From positions 1 to 64,000 of the forward strand of contig JACRPC010000013.1 of NCBI GenBank assembly GCA_016214125.1: a stretch of 64,000 bases of DNA, written 5' to 3'. Under the pieces are notes generated by a model, which did no database searches, was not told where the DNA came from, and was given only the letters and a program-made list of their open reading frames with translations. Shown in pieces: positions 56,998-64,000 of this stretch. A program made the translations under genes and the position numbers. The stretch comes from Rhodospirillales bacterium. Its GTDB lineage: Bacteria; Pseudomonadota; Alphaproteobacteria; Rhodospirillales; WMHbin7. Position 1 is the first letter of the stretch. Each line of letters begins with the position of its first letter.

Positions 56998-58089
56998 GTG
57001 AAGGGGATCGTCCGCGCCGCCCGCTTCGACGATGGCCTAGCGGCCAGCGCCTTCCTGGCCGGGCTGGGGCTGGTGCAGCCCGAGGGCGAGGCGGCGCGCC
57101 AGCACCATTGGGATCACATCTGGCGCCGGAACCCGGCCCTCGAGCGCGGCGGCGAGCGGGCCGATCTCGGCTGGCTGATCGAGGATGAGGGGCGAATTGT
57201 CGGCTTCTTCGGCAACGTGCCGCGCATCTATCGGCTGGGCGAACGAAGGCTGGTGGCCGGCTGCGCCACCCAATGGGGCGTCGATCCGCAATGGCGCACC
57301 GAAACCCGACGCCTGGCCAAGGCCTATGCCGATCAGGGCCAGGTCGATTTTCTGCTGGTGACCACCGCCAAGCGCGCCGCCTCGCGGCTGTTCCTGGAAA
57401 ACGGCTATGGCGCGGTGCCGCAGCCCGGCCTGGACAGCGTGCTTTTTTGGGTGGCCGACTCCCAAGGCTTCCTGGCGGCCGCGATGCGGCGCAAGCAATG
57501 GCCGGGTCTTCTCGCCCGTCTGGGCGCTCCCGCCTTGGCGCTGTTCGGTCTGGCGAAGCGCCGCTTCCAAGCGCCGCTCGCCGTCGAGCGGATCGGGCGC
57601 GATGGGCTGGGCGAGGAATTCGATACGTTCTTTGAACGCGTCGTTGCCGCCCGGCCCAATCGGCTGCTGGCCGAACGCGATGCCCAAACGTTGCGCTGGA
57701 GCTATCCCGATGCCGAGCGGGTCGAATTTCTGGTGGTGCGCGAAACCGGCCGGCTGCGCGGTTTCCTAGCCCTGTTCGCCGACGACGCACCCGCCATCGG
57801 CTTGAAGCGGCGCAAGGTGATCGATCTCATGGCGGAAGACGACGCCCCCCGGATCGTCGATTCCCTTTTGGCCGCCGCCTTCGCCCGCACCCGTGAGATT
57901 GGCGCGCCGGTGCTGGAGCTGGTGGGCTTGCCCGATCCGGTACGCGCGCGGGCCCGCCTGGCCGGGGCGCTCGAGCGCCGCTTCGTCTCTTGGCCGGCCT
58001 ATTACAAGCCCTTGGCCGAAGGGCTGGCGCTCGATGCCGAATCGGCCTGGTACCTTTCCGGTCTCGATGGCGACGCGACGCTTGTATAA
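56998..58089 (+). CDS. GNAT-type acyltransferase-like protein
   Basis: 363 residues from a GTG directly after the deacetylase stop. The N-terminal half resembles a GNAT fold (RAARFDDGLAASAFL; LGWLIEDEGRIVGFFGNVPRIY; CATQWGVDPQWRTETRRLAKAY; LFLENGYGAVP), and a second partial alpha/beta unit follows (VEFLVVRETGRLRGFLALFADD), suggesting a duplicated or FemAB-like arrangement. With the deacetylase it probably modifies a surface polysaccharide. Donor and acceptor are unknown. Confidence 0.75.
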   Translation: MKGIVRAARFDDGLAASAFLAGLGLVQPEGEAARQHHWDHIWRRNPALERGGERADLGWLIEDEGRIVGFFGNVPRIYRLGERRLVAGCATQWGVDPQWRTETRRLAKAYADQGQVDFLLVTTAKRAASRLFLENGYGAVPQPGLDSVLFWVADSQGFLAAAMRRKQWPGLLARLGAPALALFGLAKRRFQAPLAVERIGRDGLGEEFDTFFERVVAARPNRLLAERDAQTLRWSYPDAERVEFLVVRETGRLRGFLALFADDAPAIGLKRRKVIDLMAEDDAPRIVDSLLAAAFARTREIGAPVLELVGLPDPVRARARLAGALERRFVSWPAYYKPLAEGLALDAESAWYLSGLDGDATLV

Positions 58090-58111
58090 TGGCCTCAGTG
58101 GCTTTTATGCG

Positions 58112-58222
58112 CCCCTCAGTCGCCGGGCGCTCGCGTGCCGCTCGCTTGGCTCTCGCCGCATAAGCGGCGCGGCGGCCTTGCCGCCGTGGGCATGAAGCCC
58201 CTCAGTCGCCGGAGGCACGCCG
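58112..58222 (-). repeat. Dispersed structured repeat, copy C
   Basis: Read on the minus strand, 58197-58112 matches the 87-base unit of the 51.6-kb array: CTTCATG, GGCGGC-AAG-GCCGCC, a second hairpin, GCCAAGCGAGCGGCACGCG and CGGCGACTGAGGGG. The second hairpin is CGCCGC-TTAT-GCGGCG, whereas the array has CGCGCC-TTAT-GGCGCG: different stem, same loop, pairing kept. A partial further unit (CCCCTCAGTCGCCGG) follows at 58198-58222. It lies between the converging GNAT and isomerase genes. Confidence 0.75.
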
Positions 58223-58223
58223 G

Positions 58224-58805
58224 CTAACCCTTCCAGCCCATGGCGAGGTCGAGGATGGCGTGCAAGAGCGTCATGTGCAGGATTTCGACGAACCCGTATT
58301 CGCCCGAATCGACGTAGAAATTGAGATCGCCCAGGCGGCGCAGCGGGTTGTCGGGGGTAAAGCCGGACAGGGTGATCACCCCGATTTGCCGGGCGCGGGC
58401 GGTTTCGACCGCCTTCAGAATGTCGGGGGAGCGGCCCGAGCTGGAAATCGCCACCAAGAGATCGCCCAAGCGGCCATGGAATTCGATCTGCTTGGCAAAG
58501 ACGTTCTCGAACCCCAGATCGTTGCCCAGACAGGTGAGCGCCGCGCCGTCATTGAGGGCCAGCGCCCGCAGATTGCCGTTCTTGGAATAATCGATGGCCA
58601 AATGGCTGGCGATGCCGGCGCTGCCGCCATTGCCGATGAAAAGGAGGGTGTTGCCCCGCGCGTGGGTGGCCCGCGCCAGCGCCTGGCCGTCGCCGATCGC
58701 TCGGGCCAGGCTGCAGGGTCCGCCGGCGCCGTCGGTGCAGGCGGTGGCGGGGCCAAGCCGGGCCAGGGTCTGGAAATAGCGGTCGATCGCCGGAATGTCG
58801 CTCAT
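58224..58805 (-). CDS. SIS-domain phosphosugar isomerase, GmhA-like
   Basis: 193 residues from the ATG at 58805. The SIS fold is clear: LLFIGNGGSAGIASHLAIDYSK and LLVAISSSGRSPDILKAVETARARQIGVITLSG, with C-terminal FVEILHMTLLHAILD. It is closest to sedoheptulose-7-phosphate isomerase (GmhA), the first heptose-synthesis step, which would complement the hldD gene at 17.8 kb; other sugar-phosphate isomerases of the same fold cannot be excluded. It is convergent with the polysaccharide-modification operon. Confidence 0.85.
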   Translation of the reverse strand: MSDIPAIDRYFQTLARLGPATACTDGAGGPCSLARAIGDGQALARATHARGNTLLFIGNGGSAGIASHLAIDYSKNGNLRALALNDGAALTCLGNDLGFENVFAKQIEFHGRLGDLLVAISSSGRSPDILKAVETARARQIGVITLSGFTPDNPLRRLGDLNFYVDSGEYGFVEILHMTLLHAILDLAMGWKG

Positions 58806-58890
58806 GCCTTCCAATAACGCAGGCCGGCCTTTCCCGCAACCCTTACGCCGCCGCCGCCCGCCATGCTATCGTGGAGCCCTTGAGGGACCG

Positions 58891-60060
58891 ATGGACAAGA
58901 CCAAAAGCACCGTCGTCGTGACCCTGGCGGAAAGCCAGGAGGAAAGGGAGGCCATCTGGCGCTTCCGCTACGCCATCTATGTCGAAGAGATGGGCAAGCT
59001 GCATTTAGCCTCGGCCGATCACGGTCGGCGCTGGATTCACGACTCGCTGGACGAATCGGGTCGGCTCTACGCGGCACGGGCCGGGGGCGAGTTGGTGGCG
59101 ACCTTGCGCATCAACACCGCGGACCAATCGCCGATCCCCGAATCGATCCGCAAGGCCTATGGCCTCGAGCATTTCCGCCGCTTTCCCGCCAAGGCGCTGT
59201 CCTTCTCCTCGCGGCTCATGGTGGCGCCCGGCCTGCGCGGCTCGGCGGCCCTGCACCATCTGCTGTCCAGGGCCTATGGCGATGGGCTGGAGAGCGGCGT
59301 GCTGTTCGATTTCTGCCATTGCGCGCCGGCCCTGGTCGAGCTGTACGAGCATCTGGGCTACCGCACCTACACCGACAATTTCCTCGATTCCGATGTCGGC
59401 TACCGGGTGCCGATGGTGCTCGTTCTGCGCGACGCCGCCTTCTTGGAATCGATCCACTCGCCCTTCTGGCGCAAGCTCAAGGAACAGCCGCAGCTCTGGC
59501 AGGATTCGGGACTCACCGATTGGCTGGGCGCGCTCTTTCCGGTCTCCGAGCGGGCCACCGAATGGCGGCTCGACGAGGGGTCCTTCTGGCATTTCCTCAC
59601 CGACAAGCTCAACCCCGACCGCATCAACGCCGTGCCCTTTTTGGAAGGCTTGAGCGAGGAGGAGCGCCGGCACGTCTTGGAAAGCGGCGCCGTGCTGGCC
59701 TGCCAGCCGGGCGATTCCATCTTGCGGGCCGGCGATGTCGGCAGCGAATTGTTCGTCCTGCTGTCGGGTCTGGTGGCGGTGCGCCAATCGGCCAGCACGC
59801 GGCCCTTGGCGGTGTTCGAGCCGGGCCAGGTGTTCGGCGAGATCGCCTTCATCGCCGACATCACCCGCACCGCCGATGTGGTGGCGCTGGAAGCCAGCGA
59901 GGTGCTGGTGGTCTCCCAGGCCTATCTGCGCAAGATGATGAAGGCCTCGCCCGAGCTGGCGGCCAAGCTGCTGTTCAACCTGTCGCGCATCCTGTGCGAA
60001 CGCCTGGCCTTCAGCACCCATTCCTTGCCGACCGAGCGCGACACGCCGCCGGCCGATTGA
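58891..60060 (+). CDS. FeeM-type N-acyltransferase fused to a cyclic-nucleotide-binding domain
   Basis: 389 residues from the ATG at 58891, preceded by TTGAGGGA. Residues about 10-215 resemble the GNAT fold of autoinducer/N-acyl amino acid synthases (WRFRYAIYVEEMGK, LVATLRINTADQSPIPE, LMVAPGLRGSAALHHLL, YEHLGYRTYTDNF). Residues about 250-375 are a CAP-type effector domain (GDSILRAGDVGSELFVLLSG, FGEIAFIADITRTADVVA with GE at 316-317 and R326 in the phosphate-binding position). The order (enzyme first, sensor second) is the reverse of mycobacterial cAMP-controlled Pat. It lacks a DNA-binding domain. Acyl transfer controlled by cAMP or cGMP is predicted. Confidence 0.85.
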   Translation: MDKTKSTVVVTLAESQEEREAIWRFRYAIYVEEMGKLHLASADHGRRWIHDSLDESGRLYAARAGGELVATLRINTADQSPIPESIRKAYGLEHFRRFPAKALSFSSRLMVAPGLRGSAALHHLLSRAYGDGLESGVLFDFCHCAPALVELYEHLGYRTYTDNFLDSDVGYRVPMVLVLRDAAFLESIHSPFWRKLKEQPQLWQDSGLTDWLGALFPVSERATEWRLDEGSFWHFLTDKLNPDRINAVPFLEGLSEEERRHVLESGAVLACQPGDSILRAGDVGSELFVLLSGLVAVRQSASTRPLAVFEPGQVFGEIAFIADITRTADVVALEASEVLVVSQAYLRKMMKASPELAAKLLFNLSRILCERLAFSTHSLPTERDTPPAD

Positions 60061-60105
60061 TCGTCCTCGAGCGGCATGCGTTTTTATTGACGCACGACGC
60101 GAAAG

Positions 60106-60165
60106 GCGGCCATTGCGGCCGCGGCCAAGCGCGCGGAGGCGCGCGCGCCCGGCGAGGGGCAAATA
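60106..60165 (+). repeat. Dispersed structured repeat, copy D
   Basis: GCGGCC (60106-60111), loop ATTGC, GGCCGC (60117-60122), then GGCCAAGCGCGCGGAGG and a GGCGAGGGGCAAA tail. It is nearly identical to copy A at 13642-13696 and related to the longer units at 51.6 and 58.1 kb. It lies just downstream of the GNAT/cNMP gene in the convergent gap before the fixJ-like gene. Confidence 0.65.
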
Positions 60166-60205
60166 AAAAGCGAGAGCCTGATGCAGACTTTCTGCATCGG
60201 GCTTT
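60162..60205 (-). terminator. Terminator of the fixJ-like operon
   Basis: GCCTGATGCAGA (60176-60187), loop CTT and TCTGCATCGGGC (60191-60202) make a 12-bp stem with one G-U pair. On the minus strand it is followed by TCTCGCTTTTTATT, a good T-run for the regulator operon. On the plus strand only TTT follows, so it is a weaker stop for the gene ending at 60060. Confidence 0.75.
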
Positions 60206-60818
60206 AAGCCTCGGCCAGGCGCAGGGCCATGCGGACCAGATCGGACAGCGTGTCGGCCCTCATCTTCTCCATCACCCGGGCGCGGTGGATTTCCACCGTG
60301 CGGGCGCTGATGCCCAGCCTCTGCGCCACCAGCTTGTTCGACTGGCCCTCGACCACCAGATCCATCACTTCGCGCTCGCGCGGCGTCAGCGTGGCGTGGC
60401 GCTGGGCCAGATGTTCGGCTTCCAGGCGCGTTTGGCGCTGGCGTTCGTCGCGGTCGAGCGCCTGGCCGATGGCGGCGGTCAGCACCCGGTCCTCGAAAGG
60501 CTTTTCGATGAAATCGGCGGCGCCGCTTTTCAAGGCCCGCACCGCCATCGCCACATCGCCATGGCCGGTGATGAAGATCACCGGCAGGCCCGATCCCCGC
60601 TTTCTCAGCTCCTGCTGCAACTCGAGCCCGTCCATGCCCGGCATGCGGATGTCGGCGACCAGGCAGCCCAGCCGCTGGGCCGAGCCCGATTCCAAGAAGG
60701 GCCGGGCGCCCTCGAAACACTCGACGGAAAATCCGGCCAGCGACAGCAGGATCTGCAAGGAATCGCGGATGGCGGCATCGTCATCGACGACGAAGACGGT
60801 GGGGGCGTCAGTCGGCAT
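60204..60818 (-). CDS. FixJ-type two-component response regulator
   Basis: 204 residues from the ATG at 60818, which overlaps the kinase stop by 11 bases. Receiver domain at about 1-125: acidic DDD at 12-14, phospho-acceptor D56 in VADIRMPGMDG, Lys in FIEKPFED. LuxR-type helix-turn-helix at about 140-200 (LTPREREVMDLVVEGQSNKLVAQRLGISARTVEIHRARVMEKM). The close coupling makes the upstream kinase its partner. FixJ members often control respiration or nitrogen genes; the targets here are unknown. Confidence 0.93.
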   Translation of the reverse strand: MPTDAPTVFVVDDDAAIRDSLQILLSLAGFSVECFEGARPFLESGSAQRLGCLVADIRMPGMDGLELQQELRKRGSGLPVIFITGHGDVAMAVRALKSGAADFIEKPFEDRVLTAAIGQALDRDERQRQTRLEAEHLAQRHATLTPREREVMDLVVEGQSNKLVAQRLGISARTVEIHRARVMEKMRADTLSDLVRMALRLAEA

Positions 60819-62445
60819 GAGGTTCCTCGGCTCGCGGTAGGGTGAAGGAAAAGGCGGCGCCTTGCGGCGCGTTGTCCTCGACCCACAGCTTTCCGCCATG
60901 GGCCTCGATGATGGTGCGGCAGATCGACAGGCCCAGACCCATGCCCTCGTCCTTGGAGCTGGCAAAGGGGGCGAAGAGGGTTTCGCGCATCTCCGGCGCG
61001 ATACCGGGGCCGCGATCGGCGACGGTGAGGGTGATGAAGCCGGCCGGTTCCGGACGGGCGGTGATGGTGACCTCGCGCTTGGTGGGCGTGCCCTCGGCGA
61101 TGGCGTCGAGCGCGTTGGCGATCAGGTTGATCAGCACCTGCTCGAGCTGCACCCGGTCCGCCCAGACCCTAGGCAGACCCGCCGGCACATCCGATTCCAC
61201 CCGCACCCGCTTGCGCCGCGCCTCGGCGGCGATCAGGTTGAGGGATTCGGCCACCGCCAGATCGAGCCGCACCGGTTCAGTTTTCAGCTCGCGCTTTCTT
61301 AGGAACTCGCGCAGATTCTCGATGATCTTGCTGGCCCGCATCGCTTGGGCGCGCGCCTTTTCCAAGACGCCCGAAGCCTCGTCGAGCCTAGGCGGCTGGG
61401 CGCTGAACAGATTCTGGCCGGCCCGCAGGTAATTGACGATCGCCGACAGGGGCTGGTTGAGCTCGTGCGCCAGGCCCGAGGCCATTTCGCCGGCCAGGGA
61501 AAGCCTTGCCATGTGGGCCAGCATCATCTGGTCCTCGCGCCGCTTGGCCTCGGCCTGGCCGCGCTCGTCGACCACGCAGCCCAGGAAAAGGATCGCCACC
61601 GCCAACACCAGCATCAGGACCTGCAGGGCCGTCACCGTGGGGGCGTCGAATTTCTTCACGGTGAGGATCGCCATCATGCCGACCTGGGTCAGCACCAACC
61701 CGGCGGCGGCGCCGCGCAAGCCCTGGCGCACCGCGATCCAGATCAGCGGCGGAAAGAGCAGATAGAAGAACTTGAACTCGTCGGTGGAATCGACGCCAAA
61801 AACGATCCACAGCACGGCGCCGATCACCAGGGTCTGCAAGCCGGTTTCCAGACCGGGTCGGGGCCAGTCGGCCAAACCGGCGCGCAGCTTGAGCAAGGTG
61901 GTGGTGAGCACCAAAATGGCGATGACATCGCCCACCCAGTAGCGCCCGACCGCCGCCCACATGTCGGTGGGAACGAGCACGCCGGAGCTGATCAGGGTGA
62001 GAATGTAGAGGCCGCCGGCGAAAATCGGGGTGATCAGGCCCACCAGGGTGAGTTTGAGAAGATCGCGCAGGCGCTCGAGCCTGAGATCACATTGGAGCAG
62101 CCGGGTCAGGATGAGTGCCGCCCCGCCATAGACTAGGCCCAGTTGCAAGGCCAGAACCAAGCCAATCCCCAGATGGGGCGCTTGGCCAAAAAAAATCCGA
62201 TCGGACGCGAAATTGGCGGCCATGACGGCCGGCCACAGACGCGGACCCTTGGCGAGCAGGAAAAACAGCGCCAGCCCGGCCGGCGGATTCCAAGGATTGA
62301 TCGCCAGTTCGGCGTAGCTGTACATGGTGCTCGACGCTTCGAGAACCATGTGAGCCAGCCAATAAAGCCCGATCGCCCCCCAGAGACCGTTGGCACGTCC
62401 CAGGGGCCGCCCATCCTTGACGAGGGTGGCAAAGGCATCGCGCAT
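60808..62445 (-). CDS. MASE1-domain sensor histidine kinase
   Basis: 545 residues from the ATG at 62445; the open frame extends a further 25 codons. Residues about 20-295 are a MASE1 sensor with eight or so membrane helices (INPWNPPAGLALFFLLAKGPRLWPAVMAANF; RYWVGDVIAILVL). Then a dimerisation domain with phospho-accepting H327 (MASGLAHELNQPLSAIVNYL) and an ATPase domain with N box (LINLIANALDA), G1 (DRGPGIA) and G2 (GMGLGLSI). The kinase core is FixL-like but no heme-PAS domain is present, so the signal is not oxygen by the FixL mechanism. It is translationally coupled to the regulator. Confidence 0.92.
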   Translation of the reverse strand: MRDAFATLVKDGRPLGRANGLWGAIGLYWLAHMVLEASSTMYSYAELAINPWNPPAGLALFFLLAKGPRLWPAVMAANFASDRIFFGQAPHLGIGLVLALQLGLVYGGAALILTRLLQCDLRLERLRDLLKLTLVGLITPIFAGGLYILTLISSGVLVPTDMWAAVGRYWVGDVIAILVLTTTLLKLRAGLADWPRPGLETGLQTLVIGAVLWIVFGVDSTDEFKFFYLLFPPLIWIAVRQGLRGAAAGLVLTQVGMMAILTVKKFDAPTVTALQVLMLVLAVAILFLGCVVDERGQAEAKRREDQMMLAHMARLSLAGEMASGLAHELNQPLSAIVNYLRAGQNLFSAQPPRLDEASGVLEKARAQAMRASKIIENLREFLRKRELKTEPVRLDLAVAESLNLIAAEARRKRVRVESDVPAGLPRVWADRVQLEQVLINLIANALDAIAEGTPTKREVTITARPEPAGFITLTVADRGPGIAPEMRETLFAPFASSKDEGMGLGLSICRTIIEAHGGKLWVEDNAPQGAAFSFTLPRAEEPHAD

Positions 62446-62621
62446 CGCGTTTCGAGATACCCCGCTCCCGAAAGCCCGTCCATGGAAATCGCATAGGGGG
62501 GGAACCGGATGTCCACCCAACGCCTTGTAATTTCAGAGAAGACGTTTGACTCTGGTCTCGCCTTTTGGCAGCCTAGGAACTTGAAGGCTCTCGCATGCCG
62601 ATTCTGACAAAGGCTAACGCC

Positions 62622-62906
62622 ATGACCAAGTCCGAGCTGATTGCCCGCCTGGCCGAACTCAACCCGCATCTCTACCACCGCGACGTTGAGCGGATCATCA
62701 CCACCATCTTCGATGAAATCTCGGCCGCCCTGGCGCGCGGAGATCGGGTGGAGCTGCGCGGCTTCGGCGCCTTTTCGGTCAAGCAGCGCGACGCCCGCCA
62801 GGGTCGCAATCCGCGCACCGGCCAATCGGTGTCGGTGACGTCGAAGCACGTTCCCTTCTTCCGCACCGGCAAGCAATTGCGCGAGCGCCTGAACACCGCC
62901 ACCTAG
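62622..62906 (+). CDS. ihfB: Integration host factor subunit beta
   Basis: 94 residues from the ATG at 62622 ([17 protein letters not shown]), the usual IhfB length; an upstream in-frame ATG at 62595 is less likely. DNA-bending HU/IHF fold with [38 protein letters not shown] and the minor-groove-inserting Pro in [10 protein letters not shown]. It pairs with IhfA, encoded elsewhere, in recombination, replication and transcription. A TTGACT at about 62546 may be its -35. Confidence 0.95.
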   Translation: MTKSELIARLAELNPHLYHRDVERIITTIFDEISAALARGDRVELRGFGAFSVKQRDARQGRNPRTGQSVSVTSKHVPFFRTGKQLRERLNTAT

Positions 62907-62918
62907 GCGGTTCGGATC

Positions 62919-63137
62919 ATGCGCCTTCTCACTTGGCTGATCGGCCTGCCGCTGGCGGCCGTGGTGGTGGCCTTCGCCGTTGCCAACCGCGACCCGGTGG
63001 TGGTGGTGCCCTGGCCGCTGCCCTTCGAAATCGAGATGCCGGTCTATCTTCTGGCGCTGGGCGCGTTGGCGTTGGGGCTGCTGGTCGGCATGGTCTGGGG
63101 CTGGGCGCGCGGCCGGTACGGTCGGCGGGCGGCCTGA
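62919..63137 (+). CDS. lapA: LapA-domain (DUF1049) small membrane protein
   Basis: 72 residues with two membrane helices (LLTWLIGLPLAAVVVAFAVANRDPV and VYLLALGALALGLLVGMVWGWARG) and the conserved NRDPVVVVPWPLPFEIEMPVYL between them. LapA-type proteins work with LapB in setting LPS levels in E. coli, though the alphaproteobacterial form has only this core. It lies 12 bases after ihfB and directly before pyrF, the usual order in related genomes. Confidence 0.88.
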   Translation: MRLLTWLIGLPLAAVVVAFAVANRDPVVVVPWPLPFEIEMPVYLLALGALALGLLVGMVWGWARGRYGRRAA

Positions 63138-63857
63138 ATGAAACCCGGCAATCCGATCCTGGTGGCGCTCGACACGCCCGATCCCCAGGCGGCGCTGCGC
63201 CTGGCCAAAAAGCTGGCGGGACGGGTGGGCGGCGTCAAGCTGGGCCTCGAATTCTTCGCCGCCAACGGCCCCGATGGAGTGCGCCGGATCGCCGAGCTTG
63301 GCCTGCCGGTCTTTCTCGATCTCAAATTCCACGACATTCCCAACACCGTGGCGGGCGCGCTCCGCTCGGTGGCGCCGCTGGCGCCCCTGATGGTGAACGT
63401 CCACGCCCAGGGCGGTTTGGCGATGATGCAAGCCGCCCGCGAGGCCGCCCACGAGGCGGCGGCGAAACTCGGCCAAAGGCCGCCGATCCTTCTGGCGGTG
63501 ACCGTGCTGACCAGCTTGGATGGCGGTGCGCTCCGCCAAGCCGGGGTGGCGGGGGGCGCGGCGGCCCAGGTGCTGCGGCTTGCCAAGCTGGCGAAAAAGG
63601 CCGGGCTCGACGGCGTCGTCTGCTCGGGCCTCGAGGCCAAGGCGATCCGCTTGGCGCTCGGTCCCGATTTCGCCCTGGTCGTTCCCGGCATTCGGCCGCT
63701 TTGGGCGGCCAAGGGCGATCAGAAGCGGATCATGACGCCGGCCAAGGCGCTCAAGGTCGGGGCCGATTGGCTGGTCATCGGCCGACCGATCACCGGCGCC
63801 GCCGATCCCGCCGACGCCGCCTTGCGCATCCAAGCCGAGATCGATGGTCGCCGTTAA
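63138..63857 (+). CDS. pyrF: Orotidine 5'-phosphate decarboxylase
   Basis: 239 residues, starting at the base after the lapA stop. TIM-barrel enzyme of the last step of UMP synthesis. The catalytic Asp-x-Lys-x-x-Asp is in VFLDLKFHDIPNTVAGAL near residue 60; ILVALDTPDPQAALRLAKKL, VVPGIRPLW and LVIGRPITGAADP complete the phosphate and substrate sites. It overlaps trpF by 14 bases. Confidence 0.97.
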   Translation: MKPGNPILVALDTPDPQAALRLAKKLAGRVGGVKLGLEFFAANGPDGVRRIAELGLPVFLDLKFHDIPNTVAGALRSVAPLAPLMVNVHAQGGLAMMQAAREAAHEAAAKLGQRPPILLAVTVLTSLDGGALRQAGVAGGAAAQVLRLAKLAKKAGLDGVVCSGLEAKAIRLALGPDFALVVPGIRPLWAAKGDQKRIMTPAKALKVGADWLVIGRPITGAADPADAALRIQAEIDGRR

Positions 63858-64000
63858 GATCTGTGGCCTCAACGACGAGGACTCGGTCGAGGCCGCCGTG
63901 CTGGGCGGCGCCCAGATGGCGGGCTTCGTCTTTTTCCCGAAAAGCCCGCGCGCCGTCACGCCCGAACGGGCCGCCGATCTGATCCGCCGGGTGCCGGCCT
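63844..64000 (+). CDS. trpF: Phosphoribosylanthranilate isomerase, N-terminal part (cut by window edge)
   Basis: 52 codons are visible, starting MVAVKICGLNDEDSVEAAV. The VKICGL motif holds the catalytic cysteine of TrpF, and MAGFVFFPKSPRAVTPERAADL is the standard next segment. It converts phosphoribosylanthranilate in tryptophan synthesis. The start overlaps the end of pyrF; a trpB-trpA continuation would be usual beyond 64000. Confidence 0.93.
   Translation, partial: MVAVKICGLNDEDSVEAAVLGGAQMAGFVFFPKSPRAVTPERAADLIRRVPA

Overview
The window is a GC-rich, tightly packed chromosomal segment that looks alphaproteobacterial, most likely from the Rhodospirillales. The support is lineage-typical content and order: glyQ-glyS-ppdK, lgt-midA-pgeF, a FixL/FixJ-type pair, ihfB-lapA-pyrF-trpF, NnrS, DUF1127, DUF6165 and several TPR/glycosyltransferase proteins. 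This placement is inference. Apart from an insertion-sequence end at the left edge, everything reads as resident chromosome. I saw no rRNA, tRNA, CRISPR array or prophage.

Layout. 1-134: end of an IS3-like element. 239-6521 (minus): HIT protein, pyruvate phosphate dikinase and both glycyl-tRNA synthetase subunits; glyS carries an AT-rich in-frame segment. 6588-14878: small membrane proteins, malic enzyme, endonuclease III, DUF1127, an Ada-like repair protein, dapB, a MipA outer-membrane protein and NnrS. 15079-17696: a lipoprotein / M48 peptidase / lipoprotein cassette. 17775-22258: hldD, lgt, midA, pgeF and a lipoprotein. 22291-24580: DUF420, a divergent heme-copper oxidase-like subunit I and a CuA subunit II, facing an ABC-2 exporter (24577-26306). 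26367-27395: ACR3 arsenite efflux. 27506-31148: a complete tripartite tricarboxylate transporter followed by an arylmalonate-decarboxylase-like enzyme.

32377-36915 holds a radical SAM protein, two TPR/glycosyltransferase-like proteins and DUF6165. Next comes a 1834-residue FecR / Gly-Gly-Pro-repeat / RTX protein (37469-42973), whose upstream region contains two CRP-like palindromes and two further inverted repeats. 43008-51571: Cys-rich protein, EttA, a CbbX-like AAA ATPase, an unknown protein, dnaJ, dnaK and YgfZ. 51926-58805: a TPR/GT-A glycosyltransferase, asd, a pentapeptide-repeat protein, TPR protein, polysaccharide deacetylase, GNAT protein and a GmhA-like isomerase. 58891-62445: a FeeM-type GNAT fused to a cyclic-nucleotide-binding domain, then a FixJ-type regulator and MASE1 kinase. 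62622-64000: ihfB, lapA, pyrF and the start of trpF.

The most unusual items are a dispersed family of structured GC-rich repeats (about 13.6, 51.6-51.9, 58.1 and 60.1 kb) whose hairpin stems differ between copies but stay paired; a TPR/glycosyltransferase gene with no usual start codon; the oxidase-like protein with an incomplete CuB ligand set; and the transporter/arylmalonate-decarboxylase cassette.
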